Part shown: piece after piece, positions 11,191 through 22,104 of the stretch
Position numbering within the stretch: position 1 is the stretch's first letter
Layout of the letters: each line of letters begins with the position of its first letter
NCBI GenBank assembly: GCA_036417435.1
Contig: CM070899.1
Span: forward strand, 175,489,494-175,553,493
Source of the DNA: Inia geoffrensis
Lineage: Eukaryota > Chordata > Mammalia > Artiodactyla > Iniidae
DNA length: 64,000 nt
Direction of reading: 5' to 3'
Translations under genes and position numbers: made by a program
Notes under the pieces: generated by a model
Told to the model about the DNA's origin: nothing
The model's database searches: none
What the model saw: the letters and a program-made list of their open reading frames with translations, nothing else

Positions 11191-11911
11191 TTTCTCCTTA
11201 GCCTTGATTTTTTTCTTATTTTCTTATTCTTCTGTTCCCTCTTTTCTTCCTTGTGATTATAATGAATATTTTTAACGTTGCATTTTAATCAGTTTAATAA
11301 TGCAGTTATTTCTATATATACAAGTATTTAATATCTGTGTAGTGGTTGCTCCAGGGATTACAAATTTCATACAAATAAGTTCAGTCTGCTATGTGTACCA
11401 CTTCACACAAAATGTAGAAACCTTGAAACTGTATGGATCTCTTTTACCTGCTCCTTCCCCAATCTTTGTTATAGTTTTACACACATTGAAAACTTTACAA
11501 GACAGCATTTTAACTTTTGATGTAGGCAGTCATATGTATTTTAAGTGAAAGGAGGTATTATGATTGTTTTATCAGCCAATAATCTATCAAAAGTACCTGC
11601 ATGTTTATCATGCTTCATTTTCCCCTTCATCTTGGAGCTTACTTCTTGGGTCATTGTTTTCTGCCCGAGGAAAATTGTTTGGTATTCCCTTTAATGGAAA
11701 TTCGTTTAGAGATATTTTTTGGCTTTGTTATTTATCCAGTTCTTTTAGTGATAACTTCCCTTTGGGTTATATTAAGATTTTTATTTCTCTTTTTGGTTTT
11801 CTGTAGTTTTATTAATGTGCCTATGTGTGGATTTATATTTATTTACCCTGGGATTTATTGTGGTTCTTCAGTCTATGACTTGCCACCTTTCTTCTGTTTT
11901 AGAAAGTTTTT
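11191..11911 (-). mobile_element. Probable old L1-derived sequence, antisense
   Basis: AT-rich sequence with L1 5'-type wording (GTGGTTGCTCCAGGGATTAC, TTTGGTATTCCCTTTAATGG). It is continuous with the following block apart from an inserted SINE. No coding frame. Assignment by resemblance only. Confidence 0.4.
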
Positions 11912-11926
11912 AGTTATTATCATTTT

Positions 11927-12348
11927 TTAAAAGATTTATGATTTATTTATCTATGTCTATTTGTGTGTTTATTTTTGGCTGCTTTGGGTCTTAGTTGCAG
12001 CACGCGGGATCTTCATTGAGGCATGCAGGATCTTTGTTGAGGCATGCGGGATCTTTCGTGGTGCTGCTTGGGCTCTTTGTTGTGGCATGCGGGCTTCTCT
12101 CTAGTTGTGGCACATAGGCTCCAGGGCGTGTGAGCTCTGTAGTCGTGATGCACGGGCTCCAGAGCGTGTGGGCTCTGTAGTTTGTGGCACACAGGCTTTC
12201 TAGTTGAGTTGCATGAACTCAGTAGTTGTGGCGCATGGGCTTAGTTGCCCCACGGCGTGTGGGATCTTAGTTCCTTGACTAGGGATCGAACCCGCATCCC
12301 CTGCACTGTAAGGCGGATTCTTTACCACTGGACCACCAGAGACGTCCC
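11927..12348 (-). mobile_element. CHR-1-type SINE, long form
   Basis: Reverse SINE from an A/T tail (ATTTATTTATC region) to the head ending CCACCAGAGACGTCCC. A clean 15-bp target-site duplication AGTTATTATCATTTT lies at 11912-11926 and 12349-12363. Confidence 0.92.
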
Positions 12349-12363
12349 AGTTATTATCATTTT

Positions 12364-13450
12364 AAATATTGCTTTGGTACCATTTTTTTCCCTCTCATAT
12401 TTCTCTGGGACTCTAATTACATGTGTGTCAGGCCTGCCCATCATGTTGTTTTCGTTTCCTGTCTTTTTGTATTTTTCATACTTTTTTTTTTTGCGGTACG
12501 CGGGCCTCTCACTGTTGTGGCCTCTCCCGTTGTGGAGCACAGGCTCTGCCCGCACAGGCTGAGCGGCCATGGCTCACGGGGCCCAGCCGCTCCATGGCAT
12601 ATGGGATCTTCCCGGACCGGGGCACGAACCCGTGTCCCCTGCATCGGCAGGTGGACCCTCAACCACTGCGCCACCAGGGAAGCCCTATTTTTTACATTTT
12701 TGTGCTAATGTTCTGAATATTTTCTTCTGACCTATTTTGTTGTTCTAATGCTGTTTTCAGCTATGTCTAAGCCATTGTTAATCCCATTTATTGATTTTAT
12801 AATTTTTGTTTTTACTTCTGTAATTTTTGATTTAGTTTTCAGTTCTTTGAAGAAATTTTAAATTTTGTGTTGTGTGTATTTGAACATAATAAACATACTT
12901 TTTATAAATGTCTGTATCTGAAACTCCAAAATACAAATATGTTTTGATCTTCATGTTTCTGCTGGTTTTCATTCATGTTGTCTTGACTCTCATGTGTTTA
13001 GTATTTTTCATTGTGCCGAAAATGGTAATGAACTAGTTTTAGAAATTATTTGTAGCCAAAATGACATTGTTTTCCTCTAAAGAGGATGTATACTAGCTTC
13101 TGTCTGGTGTCTGGGGGCACTTGTAATTTAGGGTTATGTGAGTCAAATTTCAGAGTTTGAGATGATCAAAGCCCAGCTGCAGTCTCTGGGTGGGCCTATG
13201 TACTTTTAGTTTATTGTCATTCCTGGCTTGCAGCCCCTCAGTGTTGCAGCTGAAAGAGGGAAGGGATTTACTAGTGTTCTTCTTTTCCCTTAGTTGTCTA
13301 TGGATGTAGATCCCTGTACTTTCAGCCTTCTGAGTTTGTCAGAAGTACCTTCCACTCTCTCAGCTGCTTTCTTTGAAATAGGCAAATGTACCCTGGGTGA
13401 CAAAATGGTCAAAAGTTGTACTTAACTCCCTTGACTTCCATCCTTTTCAA
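12364..13450 (-). mobile_element. Old L1-derived sequence, antisense (continues after SINE)
   Basis: Resembles the antisense 5' portion of old L1 (TCTCTGGGACTCTAATTACA; TGCTGTTTTCAGCTATG). Interrupted by a SINE at 12482-12685. The part beyond about 13450 is unassigned AT-rich intron up to 13696. No intact frame. Confidence 0.45.
12482..12685 (-). mobile_element. CHR-2-type SINE
   Basis: T-run, GCGGTACGCGGGCCTCTCAC, and the full CHR-2 body in reverse, ending GCCACCAGGGAAGCCC. Imperfect flanking repeats (TATTTTTCATA / TATTTTTTACA). Confidence 0.9.
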
Positions 13451-13712
13451 GTTTTGGCCCCAGTAATTTCTTACTATGACATCAGCTCTTTGGTACCTTT
13501 AGTCACATTTTGAAAATGAAAAGAAACAGCATTTAATATTAATATTTAAATTGATAAATTGTTAATATATTTAAGTGAAATATTAAAATAGTAGAACAAT
13601 GATTGTTAGTGTTTAAAATGTCAACATGTGTATAACAGTTAAAAATTTAATACAGACATTTAAGATTTAAAATTTTTATTATAGGTTTTCAGCTATAAAA
13701 GTTCATACTTTT

Positions 13713-13922
13713 TGGGCTTCCCTGGTGGTGCAGTGGTTGAAAGTCTGCCTGCGGATGCAGGGGACGCGGGTTCGTGCCCCGGTCCGGGAAGGTCCCATGT
13801 GTCGCGTAGAGGCTGGGCCTCTGAGCCATGGCCACTGAGCCTGCGCGTCCAGAACCTGTGCTCCGCAACAGGAGAGGCCACGACAGTGAGAGGCCCGTAT
13901 ACTGCAAAAAAAAAAAAAAAAA
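13713..13922 (+). mobile_element. CHR-2-type SINE, sense orientation
   Basis: Starts TGGGCTTCCCTGGTGGTGCA, contains the CHR-2 body, and ends in a run of A. The 16-bp target-site duplication AAAAGTTCATACTTTT lies at 13697-13712 and 13923-13938. The right copy is also the left target duplication of the next SINE, so this one inserted second. Confidence 0.93.
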
Positions 13923-13938
13923 AAAAGTTCATACTTTT

Positions 13939-14362
13939 AAAATTAATTAATCAATTAATTAATTTTTGGCTGAATTGGATCTTTGTTGCTGTGTGCTGGC
14001 TTTCTCTAGTTGCAGCCAGTGGGGGCTACTCTTTGTTGCGGGGTGTGAGCTTCTCATTGCAGTGGCTTCTCTTGTTGCGGAGCAGGGCTCTACGCACCGG
14101 GCTTCAGTAGTTGTGGCATGTGGGCTTCAGTAGTTGTGGCACGTGGGCTTCAGTAGTTGTGGCACGTGGGCTTCAGTAGTTGTGGCACACGGGCTCAGTA
14201 GTTGTGGCTTGTGGGCTCTAGAGCACAGGCTCAGTAGTTGTGGCATGTGGGCTTAGTTGCTCCACAGCATATGGGATCCTCCCGGACCAGGGCTCGAACC
14301 CATGTCCTCTGCATTGGCAGGTGGATTGTTAACCAGTGCACCACCAGGGAAGTCCCCAAACC
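13939..14362 (-). mobile_element. CHR-1-type SINE with 23-bp tandem expansion
   Basis: Reverse SINE with an AATTAATTAATC-type tail and a head ending CCACCAGGGAAGTCCCC. TCATACTTTTA on the right (14363-14373) matches the left flank (13928-13938), marking the same target as the neighbouring sense SINE. Confidence 0.9.
14102..14193 (-). repeat. Four tandem 23-bp units inside the SINE
   Basis: The unit CTTCAGTAGTTGTGGCACGTGGG occurs four times head to tail (14102-14124, 14125-14147, 14148-14170, 14171-14193). The second and third are identical and the others differ at one to three bases. It is an expansion of the CHR-1 body module. Confidence 0.9.
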
Positions 14363-14462
14363 TCATACTTTTATAGTGGTTCTCAGAGGAATTATTGATC
14401 TGAATTATTCAGTTTACTTTTATGAAAGGTGTCAGTGCCAGCATCTGAATTAAAAATTTCCC

Positions 14463-14740
14463 TTGGGGGGCTTCCCTGGTGGCGCAGTGATTGAGGTTCT
14501 GCCTGCCAATGCAGGGGACACGGGTTCGAGCCCTGGTCTGGGAAGATCCCACATGCTGCGGAGCAACTAAGCCCGTGAGCCACAACTACTGAGCCTGCGC
14601 ATCTGGAGCTTGTGCTCCGCAGCAAGAGTGGCCGCGACAGTGAGTGCCCGCTCACCGTGATGAAGAGTGGCCCCCTCTCGCCGCAACTAGAGAAAGCCCT
14701 CACACAGAAACGATGGCCCAACACAGCAAAAAAGAAAAAA
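14463..14740 (+). mobile_element. CHR-1-type SINE, sense orientation
   Basis: Starts GGGGGGCTTCCCTGGTGGCG and runs through the long form (GCCGCAACTAGAGAAAGCCC) to an A-rich tail. The flank AAAATTTCCC appears on both sides (about 14452-14461 and 14741-14750). Confidence 0.9.
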
Positions 14741-14754
14741 AAAATTTCCCTCGG

Positions 14755-14880
14755 GGAGTTCCCTGGTGGCCCAGTGGTTAGGATTCTGGGCTTTCACTGC
14801 TGTGGCCCGGGTTCAATCCCTGGTCGGGGAACTGAGATCCATCCACCAAGCCTTGTGGCACAGCCAAAAAAAAAAAAAAG
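14755..14880 (+). mobile_element. Short tRNA-SINE, sense orientation
   Basis: GAGTTCCCTGGTGGCCCAGT, tRNA-like B-box (GGGTTCAATCCCTGG) and an A-tail at 14867-14880. It directly follows the preceding SINE, forming a tandem pair. Confidence 0.88.
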
Positions 14881-15110
14881 TTTCCGTTTATTTGTGTTAC
14901 TGTGTGTATTAACTGGAGAAACAACTAAGAGTCTTACCAGTAGTGGTTTGACGATCAGTCAGTAGTGATAATTTGTTAATGTTTTTGTTGTGCATTTCCT
15001 AAAATGGACATTTAAGGGGCCTGTTCATAAAGTTAATAATTTAGTTTATCTTTGAAAAAGCTGTATTGAAAAATGGAAAAATGTTATTATTTTTGTTTAT
15101 TTATTTTTAG
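14881..15110. other. 3' end of the MLLT10 intron before the first exon in the window
   Basis: AT-rich intronic sequence without a recognisable repeat. It ends in the pyrimidine-rich acceptor TTTGTTTATTTATTTTTAG at 15092-15110. A branch site is not assigned. Confidence 0.6.
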
Positions 15111-15220
15111 GTTGGGCTCATGTGGTTTGTGCCCTGTATATTCCAGAGGTACAGTTTGCCAATGTTTCTACAATGGAACCAATTGTTTTACAGTCTGTGC
15201 CACATGATCGTTATAATAAG
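15111..15220 (+). CDS. MLLT10: MLLT10 (AF10) coding exon: end of zinc knuckle of the PZP module
   Basis: A 110-nt exon between TTTTTAG and GTATAG. Its first two bases (GT) complete a Gly codon begun in the previous exon, then 36 codons follow: WAHVVCALYIPEV, QFANVSTMEPIVLQSV, PHDRYNK. This matches AF10 starting near residue 100. His and Cys of WAHVVC are zinc ligands of the knuckle between the two PHD fingers. AF10 is a nuclear cofactor of the histone H3K79 methyltransferase DOT1L, and its PZP module binds unmodified H3K27-containing H3 tails. The paralog MLLT6 (AF17) was considered, but STMEPIVLQSV and DRYNK fit AF10 better. No stop or frameshift. Confidence 0.93.
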
Positions 15221-15511
15221 GTATAGTAGATATTATTTTATCGATGTTTGAATATAATTTTTTTGTTTTAAAACTGGGAAGTGTAAAGGAATTTTTAAAT
15301 TTTGTTTTATTACAGCCCTTCATTAAAAAATTTAAATTAAATGCCTCCATTGATTTGGAAAAAGTGTAATTACTGTGGTAAACTACAAGTATTAAAATAT
15401 GTTACTAAGGTCACAGGAGTACAAAACAAACACACACAAACAAAATTATATTACCTTTTACATTAACCTAAGTAAGCTCTTCTAACATTTTAATCTGTAT
15501 AGATTTCCTCT

Positions 15512-15792
15512 TTTTTAAAAAAAAAATTTATTTATTATTTTGGCTGCACCAGGTCTTAGTTGTGGCACTTGGGATTCTTCGTTGCAGCATGCAGGATCTT
15601 TAGTTACAGTATGCGGAATCTTATAGTTGCGGTATGCAGACTTCTTAGTTGCGGCATGCAGACTTCTTTGTTGTGGCACGTGAACGCTTAGCTGCAGCAT
15701 GCATGTTTGCCTGGTTCCCCGACCAGGGATCGAACCCGAGCCCCCTGCATTGGGAGTGCAGAGTCTTACCCATTGGACCACCAGGGAAGTCC
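15512..15792 (-). mobile_element. CHR-1-type SINE
   Basis: A/T tail, TTTTGGCTGCACCAGGTCTT, repeated GCGGCATGCAGACTTC modules, and a head ending CCACCAGGGAAGTCC. Flanking TAGATTT on both sides. Confidence 0.88.
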
Positions 15793-15803
15793 TTAGATTT
15801 GTT

Positions 15804-16003
15804 TTTGTTTTTTTTTTTTTTTTTTGCGGTACACGGGCCTCTCACTGTTGTGGAGCACAGGCTCCGGACGCGCGGCCTCAGTGGCCATGGCTCATGGGCC
15901 CAGCTGCTCCGTGGCATGTGGGAACTTCCCAGACCGGGGCATGAACCCATGTCCCCTACATCAGCAGGTGGACTCTCAACCACTGTGCCACCAGGGAAGC
16001 CCT
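15804..16003 (-). mobile_element. CHR-2-type SINE, truncated body
   Basis: T-run and GCGGTACACGGGCCTCTCAC, then a body lacking about 20 bases after CACTGTTGTGG, ending CCACCAGGGAAGCCC. Target-site duplication TTAGATTTGTT at 15793-15803 and 16004-16014. Confidence 0.9.
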
Positions 16004-16210
16004 TTAGATTTGTTCTTTAAGAATTACTAACTTTTATGTTCTTTCAGACATTGAGGATCTGTTAAATTTGAATTAATCATTATTTGGTATAATATTCGTT
16101 ATGATGCTACACATCCTGTCTTAAAAATAACCCTATCACAGAATATTATTTGCTCATCTCTCCTCTCCACATTATTTTGTTCCCCCGAGATAGGATTTTT
16201 ATTGTTGCCT

Positions 16211-16413
16211 TTTTTTTTTCGGCGGTGCGCAGGCCTCTCACTGCTGTGGCCTCTCCCGTTGCGCAGCACAGGCTCTGGACGCGCAGGCTCAGCGGCCATG
16301 GCTCATGGGCCCAGCCACTCCACAGCACGCGGGATCCTCCTGGACTGGGGCACGAACCCGCGTCCCCTGCATCGGCAGGTGGACTCTCAACCACTGCGCT
16401 ACCAGGGAAGCCC
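16211..16413 (-). mobile_element. CHR-2-type SINE
   Basis: T-run, then CGGCGGTGCGCAGGCCTCTC through to TACCAGGGAAGCCC. Flanks ATTGTTGCCTTTTT and ATTTTTGCCTTTTT form a near-perfect target-site duplication. Confidence 0.9.
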
Positions 16414-16428
16414 TATTTTTGCCTTTTT

Positions 16429-17640
16429 AAAAAACCTTAGTTAATGTTCATTTTTTTCCTGTATCTTTTTATTAATTTAGTACATTTATATTATTGTTTC
16501 ATTCTCTTTTGCATATTATTGGATTATTTTTTTTTATTAGCCACTGTGTCTTTAAATATAGTGTTACCATTTTTAACTTAAGGTGCCTGTTGATTTATTC
16601 CATTGGTGAAGAAAGTGTCACTGCAGCCAGTTATAAGGTTTCAAAATACTAAATATTTTGTAATGTAGATCGTTAGTATTTATTTTAAAAATATGGAGAA
16701 AAAAATAGGAAAATGCGAGACAAATCATCTAAAATCTTTTTTGTGTGCATTTTTACATATACTATATAACTGTAAAAAGTTTGGATCGTAGTGCTTATAC
16801 TGTTCTGTTTTTGAAACTTAATAATCCTGAACATCATTTTGTGTTAATAAATTATATTTTGCCATTATATGTAGTGGATATTTAGCATCTAATACAAAGT
16901 ATTATTAGTTTTGATAAAATATAATTTATTAGGAATGCCTTAGGAACACCTTCTTGTTGAAGAGCCTCACTTGGTGTTTGGCATGTACATACCAGCCGAA
17001 TCTCTGTGTAAAAGAGTATGAACATTTTGGAAGCTTCAGTAAATATATTGTGTGAAGTTGTTCTAGAATGTAGTTTCTCATTTAATAGCCACACTAGTTA
17101 TATGTGAGATTGCACATAATCTTATATCCTGTTAAATGCACTGTATATTACCATTAAAACAGTCTTTGCTATTCTTTTTAGTGAAAAGTATTACAGTGTT
17201 TGAATGATTTTCTTTGAATATTGGTAAGGTTAGATATTTTAAAGTTTTTTAAAAAGGTTATTCATTGTTAATTGATCTTGAATAGCTCTTCGTTCAATTT
17301 AATATTGTAATGTTTTAATTTTTTCTTACAAAATGTTTTTTATATTGGAGATGTTATTCTTTATTCTTATATACTTGCTGTGAATGCTTTTGCCCATAAC
17401 TTAACATTTTCTTTTTAATTTTCATTATGTCTTGATGGTTTTTATTGTTGTCAGTATTCTAGCAGGTTAATTTCTTCTAGTTTGAAGTTTAAAATTTTTA
17501 TGTAATTTACACACCTACTCTTTATTGTTTCTGCCTTTGTTGCCATGCAAAGAAAATCTTTCTCTACACTAATGTCTATTTTTTTAGCACTTTCAAAATT
17601 CATTTCTAAAAATACTTGTTTTTCTCCTTTCAATTTTGAA
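16429..17640. other. AT-rich MLLT10 intron; weak old L1 resemblance at the end
   Basis: No SINE, RNA gene or coding exon recognised. From about 17330 to 17640 the text (GCTTTTGCCCATAACTTAAC; TTTCTGCCTTTGTTGCCATG) resembles an old antisense L1 3' region, but I cannot assign it firmly. Confidence 0.4.
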
Positions 17641-19739
17641 ATAATTTCAAACTTAAATTAAGGTTGCATTAATAGTACAAAGACTTCTTTCTCTCCTAAA
17701 CCATCTGAGAGTAATTTATCATATAACACCGACACCTCTGAATGTTTTAGTTTGTATTTACTATAAAGAAGGACTTTCTTCTACATGACCAGAATATAGC
17801 CAAAATCAGGAAATTAACATTTATGCATTATTACTGTCTAATCCAGAGACCCCATCATTATTTGCCTAATTTTCATTGATGTTTTCTTTTTTCCCTTTCA
17901 TAGCAAAAAGATCACAGATTGCCTTTTGTCTCTTAGGTCTCCTGAATAGTAACTCAGCCTTCCTCTGGCTCTCATAACTTTGATACTTCTGAATAGTATA
18001 GGCCAGTTATTTGTAGAATGGATTTTTATAATGTTTCCACGTGATTAAATTCAGATTATGTGTTTTTGGCAGGAATATCACAGAAACGATGCTATGTTCT
18101 TCTCATTGCATCCTGTCAGGTGGTACATGATTTCAGCTTTTCCCATTAGTGGTGATTTTACCTTGATCACTTGGTTAGGGCAGTGTCTACAAGATTTCTC
18201 CACTGGGAGGTTAATCTTTATTCCCTTTATAATCAGTAAACATTTTGTGGGGAAGTACTTTTTTTCTTTTTGTGGTTGGTACGCGGGCCTCTCATGTTGC
18301 GGCCTCTCCCGTTGCGGAGCACAGGCTCCGGACGCGCAGGCTCAGCGGCCATGGCTCATGGGCCCAGCCGCTCCGCGGCCTGTGGGATCTTCCTGGACCA
18401 GGGCACAAACCTGTGTCCCCTGCATCAGCAGGTGGACTCTCAACCACTGCACCACCAGGGAAGCCCCGGGAAGTACTTTTTATGTAAATATCTTGTTCCT
18501 TGTGCCTTTTACTCACTAATTTTAGCATTCATTGTTGTTTCTTTGCTTAATTAATCTATTAGATTGATGGCAAGTGGTGGTTTCCTAATTCCATCTTTTA
18601 CATTCATCAGGTGGCATTCCATTTTAAGGAAAAGCTTTCTCCACTCCCTAATTATTTATATTAGTATGGACTAATACTGACTTACGTGTTAATATTTTAT
18701 TTTAATGGGTCATTCCCCATTACTGTCACTTATTGTGATGTTCATATTGTCTGAGATTTGGCCAGTGGGACCTCTTCATATGGGTTCCTGTGTCTTTTGA
18801 CATGGTTCTATCATTGTTTGAGCACTTCTTTACTTCTGACATGACAGTATGTTCTAGGCACATCTTGAACCATTTCTTGTCTTAGCCCTAGAATAACATT
18901 TCTCCAGGGAGCCTTGATTTGTTTTAGGTGAGAATGGTATTTAGAAACCAATGTGGACACTAGGTGTGCTCACTGTTATTAGGATGTTGCTACTTCCAGG
19001 CCCTCTCAGTGTGTATAGATGCAGAAATAAATGCACATTCACATCTATATCTTCTTTATATTTTGAAGTTGGTGAGGTCACACAGATACTTCTGATTTAG
19101 TACATGGATTTATGTATTAAATACAAACGTATCTGTATGTATTTCTGTATCTGTCTGTCTTTGTATCTATTTATTTATTGAACCATAAACTCCTAGGAAT
19201 TTCTTAGTAATTTCCCTAAATGAAATCCAACAGCACAGGGTTCGTTCTAATGTTTTTTTCTTTTTGTGTTATGACTCTCATGCCAGACAATGAGAAACCT
19301 GACTCCCATTATCCTCAATATATTTATTTGATCATTCTCTCTTATATTGACAAATCTTCTGTTGCTGCCATCCCATAATACAGAGGCCAGCCTAACCATG
19401 TTCAGGCTCAGACCTCACTCTGGGTTGCTGCTGCTTCCCTGCATGGCTGCCTTTATTTTTTTAAACCATTTTTGGGAGTTTGACACCCAGCTTCAGTCCA
19501 GAACTACCCCTTCTCCCCTCGCTTTGCTCACTTTGCTCAGGTTCTTACAACTCACTTGGACACTACCTCCACCCCAACCCCCAACACTCTTATGAGCGCC
19601 AACACTACTGGGGCTCTGATAGTTGAGTTGGCCTGCCCCTTCCTTCCCAGGGTAGATACTAGCATGCTTGGCCCCAGCTCATGGCTTTAAGACTAAAGTA
19701 CTCAAGAAGTAAGGGAGGGAGTATAGAGGCAGAATGAAT
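17641..19739. other. Intron with probable old interspersed repeat and unassigned sequence
   Basis: The text around 17700-18260 and 18480-18900 (GGAATATCACAGAAACGATG, ATCACTTGGTTAGGGCAGTG) resembles an old, common mammalian repeat that I cannot name with certainty. It is split by the SINE at 18264-18467. From 18900 to 19739 I see nothing beyond AT-rich intron. Confidence 0.35.
18264..18467 (-). mobile_element. CHR-2-type SINE, close to consensus
   Basis: Short tail (CTTTTTGTGGTTGGTACGCG), nearly undecayed body, and a head ending CCACCAGGGAAGCCCC. Exact 14-bp target-site duplication GGGAAGTACTTTTT at 18250-18263 and 18468-18481. Low decay and an exact duplication suggest a young insertion. Confidence 0.93.
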
Positions 19740-20240
19740 TAATTTAGATATAAATCTTTTATCCAGTTAGAGTTAATTTTAGAATATGGTGAGATGTGTG
19801 TGTAATTTTTCCCCTCCCATGTGGTTTAGTCAACCTTTTCAACACTATTATTGAATAATCTGTGTTTTGCACAATGATTTGAAATACTGTTTGAATCATT
19901 ATTAAATTCTTGGGTATTCTTGACATTTTTTTCTGTTCCATTGATGTGTCTTTCTATTCTTATTCTAGTACCTCACTGTTTTAAATTATTATGGCTTTAA
20001 ATACATCTTGGTACATGGTAGAACAAATATTGTCATGTATTTCTTTTTTTAGATGAACATTAGGAGTAACAATACAATTTTAATTTTACTGGTGCTACAG
20101 TGAAATACTATTTTGGGGAAGAATTGATCTTTTTGGAATATTGAATCTCCCCTTCCAGAAGCGTGGTGTATCTCTCTGTCAAATTTTTTTCCTCATATGT
20201 TTCTTGGATTCTTATGGTTGTTGGTCTGTATAGTTAACCT
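19740..20240 (-). mobile_element. Old L1 ORF2 fragment, antisense
   Basis: Reads like decayed antisense L1 ORF2: TTTCTGTTCCATTGATGTGT, TATTATGGCTTTAAATACAT and TTGAATCTCCCCTTCCAGAAGC follow the same order as 925-1220 in L1#1. No open frame remains. Confidence 0.65.
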
Positions 20241-20355
20241 TAAAAAGAATAATATTCTGTTCATGAATATTCAGTATGGTTAATAGGGGACATGTAATTC
20301 TGAAATGATAGGAACAATGGGAAACTGGATTTTTGCATTTTGGAAGACATCAATC

Positions 20356-20472
20356 TTTTTTTTCTCTTTGTGGGGGGGGGGGGGTGTGTGGGCATTCCCT
20401 GACCAGGGATTGAACCTGGACCATGGCAGTGAAAGTGCCAAGTCCTAACCACTGGACTGCCAGGGAGCTCCC
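20356..20472 (-). mobile_element. Short tRNA-SINE with G-run
   Basis: TTTCTCTTTGT, then a G-run (about 20371-20382), then the reverse tRNA-like head ending CTGCCAGGGAGCTCCC. Imperfect flanks TGGAAGACATCAATC and TGGAATACATCAGTC. Confidence 0.82.
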
Positions 20473-20488
20473 CTGGAATACATCAGTC

Positions 20489-21560
20489 CTTAATGAGTGG
20501 TAGTAAAGGATAATGTGGAGATTATTAATAAATGTATTGGGCACTTAAAATGGACCTGCTTTGCATTGTGCTAGACGCTAAGAGTTCAGAGCTTCATAAA
20601 ATACAGGGTTTATCTCCATGTGACACTTAGACAGTCAAGTAAATATATAACTACAATGTATGAAAATAATGAGATTATAAATAATAAATCTGAATAAAGT
20701 ATTATGGAACATAATGAAAGGAGGGGTTATTTTTGTCTAAGGAATTGAATAAGGCACACGAAGATATTATATAAGGGCTGTGCATGATAATGAGAAATTT
20801 GACCTGTGGAAGAAAGAATCAAATAATAATTCTAGACAGAGAAAGTAGCATAAATTAGGGTAATAGGTGCAAAGGGGAGGTGCTAGGCAGTTCAGAGAAT
20901 AATAAATCCTGTGTGGCTGGAACACTGTAGGATTTAGAAGAAAAAAAGGAAAATTTCTAGACTATTTGTATAGTATATCCAGTTGCAGAGAATTCACTGT
21001 GTTGACTTATTGTGTTAAAATTTCCACGTCATTATATATATAGTGGCCAGTTTCTGTACCATTTGTCATCAGATTCTTTTTATTTTTTGACCTCTCATTT
21101 TCTTGTATCAGTTCCTTATTTCACTAACATATACATTTTGTTGATAAATGTGAGTGACATATGTTACCTTTAATTACGTTTCAATAATTTTTAAGAAATG
21201 GGAAGATTGGGACAACATAGATATTTGGGAAGTTTTTTTGGGTGGTCTGTGTTCTTTAGAGTCAAGGAAGCATTTAGTTTAGAAAGCTGTAATTTCCATA
21301 GAGAGTAGTTGCCAGATGATGGGTATATCCTGGATTTATCCTTTTGAATAGCTTTTATTTACTGAATGGCCATGAAGGAAAGAGTGTTTATAAGTATAGG
21401 AAGGATCATAACAGACCAACCAAACAAACCAAGAATACTATAAAACATGGTGTCATTGAATTATAAGAGGACAACGGTAGAGGAAAACTTAGAAATTGCT
21501 AGCCCAACTTCCCTTTATCTTTTTTCTAAAGGAATAGATGTGGAAAGCTATTAAGAATTT
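20489..21560. other. AT-rich intron, with MIR-like traces
   Basis: Around 20540-20600 the words GGGCACTTAAAATGGACCTG and TGTGCTAGACGCTAAG recall an old MIR. The rest (20600-21560) shows no recognisable element or gene. Confidence 0.3.
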
Positions 21561-22104
21561 TTTTTTCTTGAAGTATAATTGATTTACAAAGTTGTGTTGG
21601 TTTCAGGTGTATAGTAAAGTGATTCAGTTACATCTGTGTCTGTATACACATACATAAATATATATGCTTTTTCAGATTTATCTTCTGTTATAGGTTATTA
21701 CAAGATATTGAATATAGTTCCCTGTGCTATACAGTAGGTCCTTGTTGTTTACCAGTTTTATATATAGTAGTGTGTATATGTTAATCCCAAATTCCAAATT
21801 TATCCCCCGTGTGTGTGTGTGTGTGCGCGCGCACACACCCCCCACATGTTCTTTATCCATTTATCTGTCGATGGTGGACATTTAGGTTGCTTCCATGTCT
21901 TGGCTATTGTAAATAGTGCGCTTGGCTATTGTAAATACGAACAGTGGGGTGCGTGTGTTTTTTTGAGTTACAGTTTTCTCTGGATATATGCCCAGGGGTG
22001 GGATTGCTGGATCATATGTTAACTCTATTTTTAGTTTTTTAAGGAACCTCCATACTGTCCTCCATAGTGGCTGCACCAGTTTACATTCGCACCAAAAGTA
22101 AATA
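21561..22104 (-). mobile_element. L1 3' end, antisense, 5' truncated
   Basis: Runs from CTTGAAGTATAATTGATTTA (3' UTR) through TATAGTAGTGTGTATATGTT to ORF2 3' coding text (TTTAAGGAACCTCCATACTG), then stops at about 22104. It contains a short duplication of CTTGGCTATTGTAAATA near 21899-21937. Same layout as the window-start L1. Confidence 0.85.
21809..21837. repeat. GT/GC/AC dinucleotide repeat inside L1
   Basis: (GT)n passes into GCGCGCGC and then CACACA. This alternating purine-pyrimidine run sits where other L1 copies here carry CA repeats (35194-35232, 61471-61484). Confidence 0.9.

Noticed and set aside
14102..14193. CRISPR-like array
   Set aside because: The repeat units are directly adjacent with no spacers and lie inside a mammalian SINE.
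1..15110. Preceding MLLT10 exon (first PHD finger and knuckle start)
   Set aside because: I looked for a CELCPHKDGALK-like coding stretch before a GT donor and found none in the repeats and intron present.
12245..16444. Many frames of 60-130 codons rich in Gly, Pro, Ser and Arg (similar ones near 18.3, 24, 25.4, 26.3, 55.8, 62 and 63.1 kb)
   Set aside because: They are translations of CHR-type SINE bodies, repeated in both strands and several frames, without any gene context.
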